Part shown: in pieces, positions 25,369 to 34,146 of the stretch
Numbering within the stretch: position 1 is the stretch's first letter
How the letters are laid out: every line of letters starts with the position of its first letter
Assembly: GCA_035573855.1 (NCBI GenBank)
Contig: DATLZU010000006.1
Coordinates: 59,078-123,077 of the forward strand
From: DATLZU01 sp035573855
Lineage (GTDB): Bacteria; Nitrospirota; Nitrospiria; Nitrospirales; Nitrospiraceae
Direction of reading: 5' to 3'
Length of the DNA: 64,000 nucleotides
Notes under the pieces: model-generated
Database searches by the model: none
What the model saw: only the letters and a program-made list of their open reading frames with translations
Told to the model about the DNA's origin: nothing
Position numbers and translations under genes: made by a program

Positions 25369-26208
25369 ACCGGATTTCACGCAACGAAAGCCGGTAAAGC
25401 TGTTCTGCGTGGTCGGAGGCAGTTTGAACCGACCGTAGGTCAGAAGATACTTGGGCAAATCGGACCACGAACCGCCGCGCAGGACTTTGAATTGTCCCTG
25501 CTCGGGCCCCTGCGGGTTGCGTTCGGGGCTGACTTCGTAATAGTTCGCTCCGTACCAGTCCTGCACCCATTCCCAGACGTTGCCCGCCATGTCATAGAGC
25601 CCGTACGGGCTTACACCCTGCTTGTAGTGGCCCACCGGCATAAGGACCTGGCTGTAGCTGAACCGCGCGCCCAGCGCGAAATTGGCCAAGGACGCCGTCG
25701 GCGTCTGGTTCCCCCAGGGATAGAGGCGCTCGTCCGTCCCCCGCGCCGCTTTTTCCCATTCCGCTTCCGTCGGCAGCCGCTTGCCGGCCCAGCGGCAATA
25801 CGCTTCGGCATCTTCCCAATCCACGCCGATCACCGGCCGGTCACCGTGGACGGACAGGTCCACGGTCTCCCACTGCCAGGGCGGCTGGCGCTTGGTTGCA
25901 GCCAAAAACCGCGCGTACTGGGCGGTGCTGACTTCGAACAGATCCATCGAATAGGTATCCAGCCAGACACGATGGCGAGGACGCTCGTCCTCCAAAGCCT
26001 CGGTCCCATCGCGCCCCATCCAGAACGGTCCCTCCGGGATCAATGCCATAGGCGTCTCTTCAACGGCCGGCGCAGCGGCGTCTTTTTTCAGCTTGCGGAG
26101 CCGGTCGAGCTGAGCCTCGCCCAAACCCCACCAGCACATCACGACCAGCAGCGCAAGGCACAAAGCAACCGGGAGAATCTTCCTGATCCCCAACCGTGCA
26201 TTCATCAT
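25357..26208 (-). CDS. SUMF/FGE-sulfatase-domain protein
   Basis: A 283-residue protein anchored by an N-terminal hydrophobic helix (ILPVALCLALLVVMCWWGLG), with one formylglycine-generating-enzyme-like (SUMF) domain outside the membrane. Signature segments: LIPEGPFWMGRDG, PRHRVWLDTYSMDLFEVS, KRLPTEAEWEKAARG, YPWGNQTPT, YDMAGNVWEWVQDWYG and LRGGSWSD. The two active-site cysteines expected after RGGS in true FGE are absent here (the segment reads LRGGSWSDLPKYLLTYGRFK), so sulfatase activation is unlikely. The fold is often a ligand-binding or scaffold unit. Same strand as the methyltransferase upstream. Confidence 0.88.
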   Translation of the reverse strand: MMNARLGIRKILPVALCLALLVVMCWWGLGEAQLDRLRKLKKDAAAPAVEETPMALIPEGPFWMGRDGTEALEDERPRHRVWLDTYSMDLFEVSTAQYARFLAATKRQPPWQWETVDLSVHGDRPVIGVDWEDAEAYCRWAGKRLPTEAEWEKAARGTDERLYPWGNQTPTASLANFALGARFSYSQVLMPVGHYKQGVSPYGLYDMAGNVWEWVQDWYGANYYEVSPERNPQGPEQGQFKVLRGGSWSDLPKYLLTYGRFKLPPTTQNSFTGFRCVKSGSPS

Positions 26209-26236
26209 TCAAAATCCAGAACTTATAAAATTGTTT

Positions 26237-26893
26237 TCAGATCCTCCCTCTCACCACCCAGTGCCGGTCATCGATCACATCGACCAGCAGACGGGTCAGA
26301 TTCAATTCGGCTAATTGTGCGGCGACCTCATCCTCAGTGAACGCCGCCCGCAGCGAGTTATAAAAGTCCCGCCGCAGGATCGCCGACTCACCCGCGGCGT
26401 ACCGATCGACGATGGCCTGGGCCGCCTCCGGCGACTCGGGCCGGAACAGATCCATCACCAGCACGCAGCCGCCGGGTTTGACCACTTGCTTGAGCTTGTA
26501 CCAGAACTGCAGGGGATTCGGGAGATGGTGCAGCAAGCTGTTGGAGACAGCAGCCTCGGCCGGCTCCGGCAACGTCACCTGTTGAATGCGTTCACACCGC
26601 AGCGTAATGCGATCCGCCAAACCGGCCGCCTGCACGGCTTCGCGGGCCAGACAGATCATGGGAGGCGACGCGTCCACACCGGTCACGCGGCACCGCGGCA
26701 AGGCGCGGGCCAGGCGAATGGGAATATCGGCCGGCCCGCACCCCAAGTCCAGTATATGGCCTTCTGTCAGATCAGAGAAATATTCCCGGAACAGCGCGAC
26801 GAAGGTTTGATTCTCCTTCTCGAAATTCGCCCGTGCATAGGCTGCCGCCTGCTCGGGATCGTCCATGATTTCGGGTTCGAGAATCCGATCCAT
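26237..26893 (-). CDS. class I SAM-dependent methyltransferase
   Basis: A 218-residue methyltransferase. Motif I is HILDLGCGPADIPIRLA, motif II VTGVDASPPMICLARE, and the post-motif segment is AVSNSLLHHLPNPLQFW followed by KPGGCVLVMDLFRP. The target is unknown. The N-terminal DDPEQAAAYARANF is like small-molecule methyltransferases of the UbiE/Tam type. The gap of ~95 bp to the next upstream gene holds word-like repeats (ATCGGTTATCAGCTATCGGC). Confidence 0.88.
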   Translation of the reverse strand: MDRILEPEIMDDPEQAAAYARANFEKENQTFVALFREYFSDLTEGHILDLGCGPADIPIRLARALPRCRVTGVDASPPMICLAREAVQAAGLADRITLRCERIQQVTLPEPAEAAVSNSLLHHLPNPLQFWYKLKQVVKPGGCVLVMDLFRPESPEAAQAIVDRYAAGESAILRRDFYNSLRAAFTEDEVAAQLAELNLTRLLVDVIDDRHWVVRGRI

Positions 26894-26985
26894 GCTCTCC
26901 CAGCCATCGGTTATCAGCTATCGGCTTTCAACCACCAGCTCGGAATCGGACTCGCTGACCTCCGGCTGAACGCTGATGGCTGACA
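26894..26985. repeat. word-like repeat
   Basis: Variants ATCGGTTATCAGC, TATCGGCTTTCAACC, GCTGATGGCTGACAGC in tandem, filling the gap between two leftward genes. Confidence 0.4.
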
Positions 26986-26987
26986 GC

Positions 26988-27470
26988 TCATTCGATGGAA
27001 ACAGGGTCCCCGGTCCGCACCGTTCCTTCAGCCAGCACCTTCGCATATAACCGGCTCCAGCCCGGATGGCGCTTGTGCGAGATCCGTTTGTAGTCCCCGT
27101 TCAGAAACCAGCGGGCGTTCTGTTCACAGGGCACCGTATAGCCAGTGATCTCCAGCCTTACCTGCTCACCGACCCTCAACCGGTCGCCCGGTTTCAGTTG
27201 AGCCCAGTCCAACCCGGCCAATGTGAGATTTTCGCCGGCCGAGCCGGGTGCGATCGAATGCCCCTCCGCCCGCAGCGCTTCGATGACTTCCAGCGAGTAC
27301 AGACAAACCGCCCGCTCCGGCCCTCCATGAATTTTCGGACTGCGCTGACGGTCGCCGCTCACCCCGCGGACACTGATGCGCGCCTCGGACACCGGATGTT
27401 TCGGCACCCCGCCGTCGGAGACGTTGATTTGATGAAGGTGCGGAACAACCGGCTGCACCGGACGGTCCAT
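26988..27470 (-). CDS. MOSC-domain protein
   Basis: A 160-residue stand-alone MOSC domain (molybdenum cofactor sulfurase C-terminal), a beta-barrel found in Moco-dependent or sulfur-transfer enzymes. Typical features: QINVSDGGVPKHPV, VSGDRQRSPKIHGGPERAVC, GSAGENLTLAGLDWAQL and the conserved cysteine in TGYTVPCEQNARWF. Such small MOSC proteins (YiiM-like) often have detoxifying reductase activity. Its ATG directly follows the prmA stop codon, so the two are cotranslated. Confidence 0.9.
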   Translation of the reverse strand: MDRPVQPVVPHLHQINVSDGGVPKHPVSEARISVRGVSGDRQRSPKIHGGPERAVCLYSLEVIEALRAEGHSIAPGSAGENLTLAGLDWAQLKPGDRLRVGEQVRLEITGYTVPCEQNARWFLNGDYKRISHKRHPGWSRLYAKVLAEGTVRTGDPVSIE

Positions 27471-28358
27471 TCAGTCATTCCCCGCGCACGCATCCGGAGC
27501 TAGCATTTCCAGCGCCAGCCAACCGTCCCGCTCGCGCACGCACGCGACATACCCGCCCACAGCGGTGAAGGCGTCGACGACCTCCGCCTGCTGATCGACC
27601 AAGACCCCGGAAAGCAACACCCTGGCGCCACGGCGCAGGTACGGACCGAACGCCGGGGCCGAGTCGACCAGCGTGCCTCGATCGAGATTTGCGAGAACCC
27701 AGTCATACCCCGGATGTCGCCGCGGATCCAACTCCTCCAGCGCGGTGGTCTTCAGCTCCAACTCCGAACCGAAGCCGTTCACGACCGCGTACTCGCGCGC
27801 GCAGTCCACGGCAATCGGGTCGGTATCGATCCCCAGGGCCCGGCTGGCGCCGAGCCGGAGGGCAACCATCGCCAGGACGCCGCTTCCTGTCCCCACATCC
27901 AACACGGACTCGCCGCCACGAATGACCTCCTCCAACCTTTCGATCAACATCCGGGTGGTGGCGTGATGCCCGGTGCCGAAGGCCTGTTTCGGATCGATGA
28001 TCAGTTCGATGTCGTCGGACTGAAGCTCCGTGCGCCGCCAGCTCGGCCGGATCACGACGCGCCGACCAACGCGGATCGCCTCGACGGACTGCGCCCAGAG
28101 CCGGTTCCAATCCCGATCCGGCAGCCGATCGATCGTCATTCGCTCTTCCACTTCCCGCTCGCCGAGATCCTTCAATACCGCCCGCAGGTTCTGCAAGATA
28201 TCAGGATTCCAGCGTGCGACCGGCCAATACAAATGGATCACGTCGGGCTCCTGCCACGCGCCTTGAACGGCCGGATCGTTCAACAACGAGACCAATTCCC
28301 CCGCATCGACCGACGACCGGATCCGCACTTCAACCCATTCGTTCGTCATCGGGTTCAC
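27471..28358 (-). CDS. prmA: ribosomal protein L11 methyltransferase
   Basis: Trimethylates lysines and the N-terminus of ribosomal protein L11. At 295 residues it matches PrmA: an N-terminal substrate-recognition domain (WVEVRIRSSVDAGELVSLL) and a SAM domain with the family-specific DPKQAFGTGHHATTRM and motif I VLDVGTGSGVLAMVALRLGA. The segment VLANLDRGTLV stands where PrmA usually has a NIxAxxL motif, a mild variation. Followed without gap by the MOSC gene. Confidence 0.92.
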   Translation of the reverse strand: MNPMTNEWVEVRIRSSVDAGELVSLLNDPAVQGAWQEPDVIHLYWPVARWNPDILQNLRAVLKDLGEREVEERMTIDRLPDRDWNRLWAQSVEAIRVGRRVVIRPSWRRTELQSDDIELIIDPKQAFGTGHHATTRMLIERLEEVIRGGESVLDVGTGSGVLAMVALRLGASRALGIDTDPIAVDCAREYAVVNGFGSELELKTTALEELDPRRHPGYDWVLANLDRGTLVDSAPAFGPYLRRGARVLLSGVLVDQQAEVVDAFTAVGGYVACVRERDGWLALEMLAPDACAGND

Positions 28359-28445
28359 CTACCCACTATCGCCCAGTACCTCTCATCTGGTCGCCCATAC
28401 CCTCGGCTGCGGTTTCGATCGCTCGCGATCGGCTCGGCTTCGCTG

Positions 28446-28474
28446 TTGACCTGATGCCCTGCAACCAGTATCGT
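28446..28474 (+). promoter_or_regulatory. possible promoter of the MutS-like gene
   Basis: TTGACC (28446-28451) and TATCGT (28469-28474), 17-bp spacer. The predicted start coincides with the ATG at 28482; no Shine-Dalgarno sequence lies between. Confidence 0.4.
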
Positions 28475-28481
28475 CGCCGGC

Positions 28482-30365
28482 ATGCCATTAGCGACGAATC
28501 GGGATCCAACCAACCCCAATCGCGAGCGCCTGCTGCAACGGCTGGTAGGTAGGCTCGACCGCCTGCACCAACGGGGTACGGTCGCCAGCAACTTCGTGAC
28601 CCGGTGGCGGCTCGCAATCTTCGTGGCCGGGGCACTCTGCACGATCATTTCTTACAAACTCGGCTGGTACCATATTGGCAACACGGCGCTGGCGGTATTC
28701 ATCGCCGTGTTCGCCGCAGTGGCGCGGTATCATAACAGGCTCGAAGAGCGCTTGCATCGCCTGCGGCTGTGGCGAGAGATCAAACGGACCCATCTGGCCC
28801 GCGTGACCCTTGATTGGGATAAGATTCCGGCCCGGCCGACACCGCCGATCGACCAACATCCCTATGCCCTCGACTTGGATCTCATCGGTCCGCACTCGCT
28901 TTTGCATTTGCTTGACACGACGGTGTCGTCGAACGGCCGCGAGCGACTCTCGGCTTGGTTGCTGTCCCAGCCGTTCGATCCCGCCGGGTTAGTCACCCGG
29001 CAGCGGCTCGTCGGAGAACTCGCCTCGCTGTCATTGTTCCGGGACCGGGTGGTTCTCGAAGCGAAACTGGTCGGGGACGACAAGGAAATCAACGGCCGAC
29101 GACTGCACGCCGGCCTGTGCGCCCCCGTCCATTTTCCCGCTCTCAGCACTCTGCTGGGTATTCAGACCGGGCTGGCGGCGACCACCCTGCTGCTGGCGTT
29201 GGGATCCGTTTTGCACTGGCTGCCGAATTATTGGATGCTATCGTTCGGCACTTATGCGCTAGTGCACATGCTGTTCGCGGGGCGCGGCAAGGAAATCTTC
29301 GAGAAAGCCGTCGGCATCCATCTCCAATTGGAGAAACTGGGCAGAGTCTTCGCCTCTCTCGAACACCGATCCTATCGCGCCGCGCCCGCGCTGGGTCGTT
29401 TGTGCGAACCGCTCTTGGGCGGGGATTTGAAGCCCTCCGACGCGATCCGCCGCGCCGCCGCGATCATGCACAGACTCAGCGTGCGCGCCAATCCGGTGAT
29501 TCATCTGGTCATCAACGCCATCGGCCCCTGGGATTTGTTTTACGCGCAGAAACTCCGACGCTTGCAACGTCTCATCCAGTCTCGCCTGCCTCTTTGGCTC
29601 GAGACGCTGGCGGAACTGGAGGCCGCCTCAGCCCTCGCCACCTTCGCGTATCTGCACCCGGAGCATTCATGGCCCGTTCCGGCTTTTTCGCCCGAGGCGG
29701 CGGAGCACAACGGCTATCCGGCGACGTTGGTCGCCCGCGGACTCGGCCACCCCTTGCTCCGACCGGACCGGCGTATCGCAAATGATCTGGATTTGCGCGG
29801 AGCCGGGCGGATCGTCCTGATCACCGGTTCCAACATGTCCGGCAAGAGCACCTTCTTGCGGACCGTCGGGGTCAATGTGTGTTTAGCACAGGCCGGCGCT
29901 CCGGTCTGCGCCGACTGGTTCGAATGGAGTTGGGTGCGGCTGGCCTGTTGCATTCGGGTGGATGATTCGTTGGAAGCGGGCCTTTCTTTCTTTTACGCGG
30001 AGGTGAAGCGCCTCAAAACCATCCTCGACGAGACGCACACCCGGTCGGCGCCGCCGGTGCTCTTTCTGATCGATGAAATCTTTAAAGGCACCAACAACCG
30101 GGAACGATTGATCGGCAGTCGCGCCTATATCAATGCGTTGGCCCGCGGCAACGGCTTCGGATTGGTGACCACCCACGATTTGGAGTTGACCGAGTTGGAA
30201 CAGCAGATCCCCCGTCTGACCAATGCGCACTTTCAGGAAACCGTCGCGGCCGGCACCCTCAAGTTCGACTACCAGCTCCGCCCCGGCCCCTGCCCTACCA
30301 CCAACGCGCTCCGCATCATGGCGCTCGAAGGGTTGCCGGTAGAGGACACGCGGTTGCCGTCATGA
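28482..30365 (+). CDS. membrane-anchored MutS-like ATPase
   Basis: A 627-residue protein with a MutS-family ATPase domain but no mismatch-recognition domain. Hydrophobic segments lie near residues 45-80 (LAIFVAGALCTIISY, ALAVFIAVFAAVA) and 225-270. The ATPase has Walker A ITGSNMSGKSTFLRTVGVN (about residues 447-465), Walker B LFLIDEIFKGTNNRERL, and VTTHDLELTELEQQ. Related membrane MutS-like proteins are widespread and of unknown function; a role in mismatch repair is unlikely without domain I. Divergent from prmA. Confidence 0.88.
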   Translation: MPLATNRDPTNPNRERLLQRLVGRLDRLHQRGTVASNFVTRWRLAIFVAGALCTIISYKLGWYHIGNTALAVFIAVFAAVARYHNRLEERLHRLRLWREIKRTHLARVTLDWDKIPARPTPPIDQHPYALDLDLIGPHSLLHLLDTTVSSNGRERLSAWLLSQPFDPAGLVTRQRLVGELASLSLFRDRVVLEAKLVGDDKEINGRRLHAGLCAPVHFPALSTLLGIQTGLAATTLLLALGSVLHWLPNYWMLSFGTYALVHMLFAGRGKEIFEKAVGIHLQLEKLGRVFASLEHRSYRAAPALGRLCEPLLGGDLKPSDAIRRAAAIMHRLSVRANPVIHLVINAIGPWDLFYAQKLRRLQRLIQSRLPLWLETLAELEAASALATFAYLHPEHSWPVPAFSPEAAEHNGYPATLVARGLGHPLLRPDRRIANDLDLRGAGRIVLITGSNMSGKSTFLRTVGVNVCLAQAGAPVCADWFEWSWVRLACCIRVDDSLEAGLSFFYAEVKRLKTILDETHTRSAPPVLFLIDEIFKGTNNRERLIGSRAYINALARGNGFGLVTTHDLELTELEQQIPRLTNAHFQETVAAGTLKFDYQLRPGPCPTTNALRIMALEGLPVEDTRLPS

Positions 30366-30440
30366 GGCAAGCTGGTTGCTGCGTGCGCGGGGCGATGCCT
30401 CTCCTTTGATCTTTCCGCAAAGTTCCTCCATAGTAATGGC

Positions 30441-33400
30441 ATGCATTGTACGGACAGGCCCGCTGCGCACCGCCATCCCCTTCGCGGCCTGTTGATCGCC
30501 CAATTCTGCGGCGCGTTTAACGACAACGCGTGGAAGCTGATCGTGGCGCTGCTGGGGATCAAGGCCGTCGCAGCGAAGATCGGCTCGTCGGGACCGGCGT
30601 TTGAGGCCGCCGCCCAGACGCACACCACAGTAGCCTTTGTCGCGATCACCCTCCCGTTGATGCTCGTCTCCCTGATCGCCGGCGTGGTGGCCGACCGTCT
30701 CAGCAAACGCACCGTCATTATCGCCATGAAGGCCGCCGAAGTGTTGCTCATGGCGGCAGGCGCAGTCGTGCTGTTGATCAATCCTTCCACAATCGTCTGG
30801 CCTCTCTTCATTCTGGGGCTCATGGGCGTCCACAGCGCGCTCTTCAGCCCGGCCAAGTATGGGATTCTGCCGGAGGTGCTGCCGCACGAACGCCTGTCGG
30901 CTGGCAACGGCGCCCTGGAACTCTGCACGTTCCTAGCTATCATCCTGGGCACGGCGGCGGGCGGCGTGTTGCTGGATCTCGTTGATCCTTCGCCCTGGAA
31001 AGCCGGACTGCTCCTTGCGGTGTGCGCCGGAGTGGGCTTTGTCGCCTCCTGGACGGTTCCTCGCGTTCCTCCGGCGCGATCAGAAGGCGGGCTCGCCGCG
31101 ACGATCCAAGGAGCCTGGTCCGCTCTCCGGGCGGATTGCATGCTGAAACTCGCCGTCGCAGGCGCCGTCTTCTTCTGGACAGTTGCCAGCCTGGCCGGCC
31201 AGGACATGCTGGTCTACGCCAAGGCCGCGCTCGGCCTCTCCGACAGCTTCTCAGGCGCGCCGTTGGCGGTGTTTGCCGTCGGCGTCGGAGGCGGCGCCTT
31301 CCTCGCGGGACGGTTGTCGGCCGCAAAGGTGGAGTACGGTCTGATTCCGCTGGGTGCTGGCGGCTTGGCCCTGTTCCTGGGCCTGCTCGGATCGATCACG
31401 CCGAGCCTGCTGCGGACGCTCGTCCTCATGGCGCTGCTCGGCGTGTCGAGCGGATTGCTCATCGTGCCGATCAACGCGCTGATCCAGTGGCGGTCGCCAG
31501 GGGATCGGCGCGGAGCCGTGATCGCGCTCAGCAACAGCTTCATCTTCGGCGGCATTCTCATCGGCTCGCTGGCCGCGGAAGCCTTGTCTCGAACCGGATT
31601 TTCACCCGGCAGCATCCTCCTCGTCGCGTCGCTGGCGACCGTCGCAGGAACGGCCTGGGCCCTGCGGCTCTTGCCGGACGCCTTCCTTCGGCTCATCCTG
31701 GTGTTGCTCACCCACAGCCTGTACCGGCTGCGCGTCGTCGGACGGGAGCACGTTCCTCAGGAAGGCGGGGCGTTGCTCGTTCCCAACCATATCTCGTTCG
31801 TGGACGGATTCCTCCTCATGGCCAGCCTGGACCGGCCGATCCGCTTTGTGATCGACGCCGCCTATGTCAACCATCCGCTGCTCAAGCCCTTCATGCGGGC
31901 CATGCGGGTGATTCCGATTTCCTCCTCCGGCGGGCCGCGCATGATCCTCCATGCGTTCCGCGAAGCGGGCCGGTCGCTGGACGAGGGCGACCTCGTCTGC
32001 CTGTTCCCCGAGGGCCAGATCACACGCACCGGCGTGATGTTGCCGTTCCGCCGGGGATTCGAACGGGTCGTGAAAGGCCGCATGATCCCGATCATCCCGG
32101 TCCATCTCGACCGCCTTTGGGGCAGCATCTTCAGTTACGTTGGCGGCCGTTTCCTGACCAAATGGCCGGAACGGATACCCTATCCGGTTACCGTTTCCTT
32201 CGGCCAGCCTCTGTCGCCTGACACTCCGGCGTATCAGGTGCGGCAGGCCGTCCAAGAGCTGGGCGAAACCGCCTGGAGGCTGCGCAAGCCGGATTGCCAG
32301 CCGTTGCACCGGCGCTTCATTCGCGCAATGCGCCGGCACCCGTTCCGCTTCGCCATGGCCGACGCCACGCGGCCCCGCGTCACGTGCCTTCAGGCGTTGA
32401 TCGGCGCCATCGCCCTCGCGCGGGCGTTGCGCCCGCATTGGGACAACCAACCGCACGTCGGGCTACTGCTCCCACCGTCGGTCGGGGGCGCGCTCGCGAA
32501 CGCGGCCGCCACGCTCTGTGGGAAAGCCAGCGTGAATCTCAACTATACGGTCGGCCGAGCCGGATTGGAGTCCGCCTGCCGGCAGGCCGGCCTGCGCACC
32601 GTCGTCACCAGCCGTCGTTTCGTGGAGAAAGCCAAACTGGACGTGCCGGAGGGCGTGACCCTCATCTGGCTGGAAGATCTCGTCAAGACAATCGGACGAG
32701 GTCGGCGGCTTGCGGCGTTGTTGCTCGCAATCCTCGCACCCGCTCGCATCATCGAGCTCGCCTGCGGCCAGTCGCAAACAGTCAGCATGGACGATCTCGC
32801 GACGATCATCTTCAGCAGCGGCAGCACCGGTGAGCCGAAAGGCGTCATGCTCTCCCACTTCAGCATCGACTCCAACGTGGACGGGGCAGCCCAGGTCCTG
32901 CACGTGGATCGAAACGACAGGGCTTTGGGTATCCTCCCGTTTTTTCACTCGTTCGGCTATCTGATCTTTTGGTTCGTCGTCACCCGCGGCGTGGGCATCG
33001 TGTTTCACCCTTCCCCGCTCGACGCCGCCGCGATCGGCGACCTGATCGCCCGCTACCGCGTCACCTTGCTCGTTACCACGCCCACTTTCCTCCAACTGTA
33101 TTACCGTCGGTGCACGCCGGAGCAGTTGAGCACACTGCGCGTCATTATCACCGGGGCGGAGAAGCTGCCCGAGAAATTCGCCCGGGCGTTCTACGACCGG
33201 TTCGGCATCATGCCGGTGGAGGGCTACGGGGTCACCGAATGCGCGCCGGTCATTTCGACGAACGTGCCCGATTTTCGAGCCTCGGGCTTTTTCCAACCAG
33301 GGTCGCGCCGAGGCACCGTCGGACAGCCGCTCCCCGGAGTCTGCGTCCGCATCGTGGATCCCGATACGTTCCAGCCGTTGCCTCCCAATACCCCCGGTAT

Positions 33401-33884
33401 GCTCCTGGTCAAGGGAGCCAATGTCATGAGCGGATATCTCGGCCGTGATGACCTCACAGCCAAAGCCATGCGGGACGGATGGTACGTCACAGGCGACATC
33501 GCCCAAGTGGACGAAGACGGCTTCATCACCATCACCGACCGGCTCTCCCGTTTCTCGAAGATCGGCGGCGAAATGGTGCCTCACGGACGGGTGGAGGAAG
33601 CCTTGCACGAGGCGGCTGGTGTCGACGGCCAAGTCTTCGCCGTCACGAGCATCCCGGACGAACGCAAGGGCGAGCAGTTGGCGGTGCTGCACACGCTGGA
33701 CGAAAGGATGATTCCAGAAATTCTGGACAAGGTCGCGGCGACCGGCCTCTCCAACTTGTTCATCCCGCGTCGGGATCACTTCATCAAAGTGGACGCGCTG
33801 CCCGTGTTGGGCACCGGCAAACTGGACCTGCGCGCGCTCAAGCGTATCGCAATGGAACGGCTCGGTTCGAAGACCTCGGTCTAG
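30441..33884 (+). CDS. aas: trifunctional Aas: MFS lysophospholipid carrier, acyltransferase, acyl-ACP synthetase
   Basis: A 1147-residue fusion that takes up and re-acylates lysophospholipids. Residues ~10-410 form an LplT-like MFS carrier (LIAQFCGAFNDNAWK). Residues ~425-620 form a PlsC acyltransferase with the NHxxxxD motif in VPNHISFVDGFLL and the acceptor motif FPEGQITRTG. Residues ~680-1147 form an AMP-binding acyl-ACP synthetase (TIIFSSGSTGEPKGVMLSH, VTECAPVIST, TGDIAQVDEDGFI). All key motifs are intact. No Shine-Dalgarno sequence precedes the ATG. The convergent FadL gene is the natural supplier of fatty acids. Confidence 0.93.
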   Translation: MHCTDRPAAHRHPLRGLLIAQFCGAFNDNAWKLIVALLGIKAVAAKIGSSGPAFEAAAQTHTTVAFVAITLPLMLVSLIAGVVADRLSKRTVIIAMKAAEVLLMAAGAVVLLINPSTIVWPLFILGLMGVHSALFSPAKYGILPEVLPHERLSAGNGALELCTFLAIILGTAAGGVLLDLVDPSPWKAGLLLAVCAGVGFVASWTVPRVPPARSEGGLAATIQGAWSALRADCMLKLAVAGAVFFWTVASLAGQDMLVYAKAALGLSDSFSGAPLAVFAVGVGGGAFLAGRLSAAKVEYGLIPLGAGGLALFLGLLGSITPSLLRTLVLMALLGVSSGLLIVPINALIQWRSPGDRRGAVIALSNSFIFGGILIGSLAAEALSRTGFSPGSILLVASLATVAGTAWALRLLPDAFLRLILVLLTHSLYRLRVVGREHVPQEGGALLVPNHISFVDGFLLMASLDRPIRFVIDAAYVNHPLLKPFMRAMRVIPISSSGGPRMILHAFREAGRSLDEGDLVCLFPEGQITRTGVMLPFRRGFERVVKGRMIPIIPVHLDRLWGSIFSYVGGRFLTKWPERIPYPVTVSFGQPLSPDTPAYQVRQAVQELGETAWRLRKPDCQPLHRRFIRAMRRHPFRFAMADATRPRVTCLQALIGAIALARALRPHWDNQPHVGLLLPPSVGGALANAAATLCGKASVNLNYTVGRAGLESACRQAGLRTVVTSRRFVEKAKLDVPEGVTLIWLEDLVKTIGRGRRLAALLLAILAPARIIELACGQSQTVSMDDLATIIFSSGSTGEPKGVMLSHFSIDSNVDGAAQVLHVDRNDRALGILPFFHSFGYLIFWFVVTRGVGIVFHPSPLDAAAIGDLIARYRVTLLVTTPTFLQLYYRRCTPEQLSTLRVIITGAEKLPEKFARAFYDRFGIMPVEGYGVTECAPVISTNVPDFRASGFFQPGSRRGTVGQPLPGVCVRIVDPDTFQPLPPNTPGMLLVKGANVMSGYLGRDDLTAKAMRDGWYVTGDIAQVDEDGFITITDRLSRFSKIGGEMVPHGRVEEALHEAAGVDGQVFAVTSIPDERKGEQLAVLHTLDERMIPEILDKVAATGLSNLFIPRRDHFIKVDALPVLGTGKLDLRALKRIAMERLGSKTSV

Positions 33885-33976
33885 CCGTTCGACCAAGAGG
33901 CAGGTTCCCATGGCCGGACCGCTGCATGATTCGCTTCCTATCCGTCCAAAGACGCCGGAGGCTCTATGCCGAGGAG

Positions 33977-34133
33977 AAGAAAAGGGTCGGGAGTCTTTTC
34001 ATGTGCCCCGGTGGCTCTTGCTCATCTACGCCATGCTGATCATTCACGAGGTCGCTTAGGCAAGAACACTGTAAGGGGCCCGTAACACTGAGCGTAGTCG
34101 CACTTGCTTTAAAGACTCCCGACCCCTTTTCTT
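33977..34133. mobile_element. MITE/REP-like inverted-repeat element
   Basis: Left arm AAGAAAAGGGTCGGGAGTC (from 33977, continuing TTT to 33998) and right arm AAAGACTCCCGACCCCTTTT (from 34111, continuing CTT to 34133) are inverted copies differing by one inserted base, with ~112 bp between. No transposase is encoded. ATGCC occurs just outside both ends (33965-33969, 34134-34138), but on the left it is not flush, so a target duplication is doubtful. The core also occurs at 18887-18910. It lies between the convergent aas and fadL genes; the rest of that gap shows nothing else. Confidence 0.55.
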
Positions 34134-34146
34134 ATGCCAGAGATGA

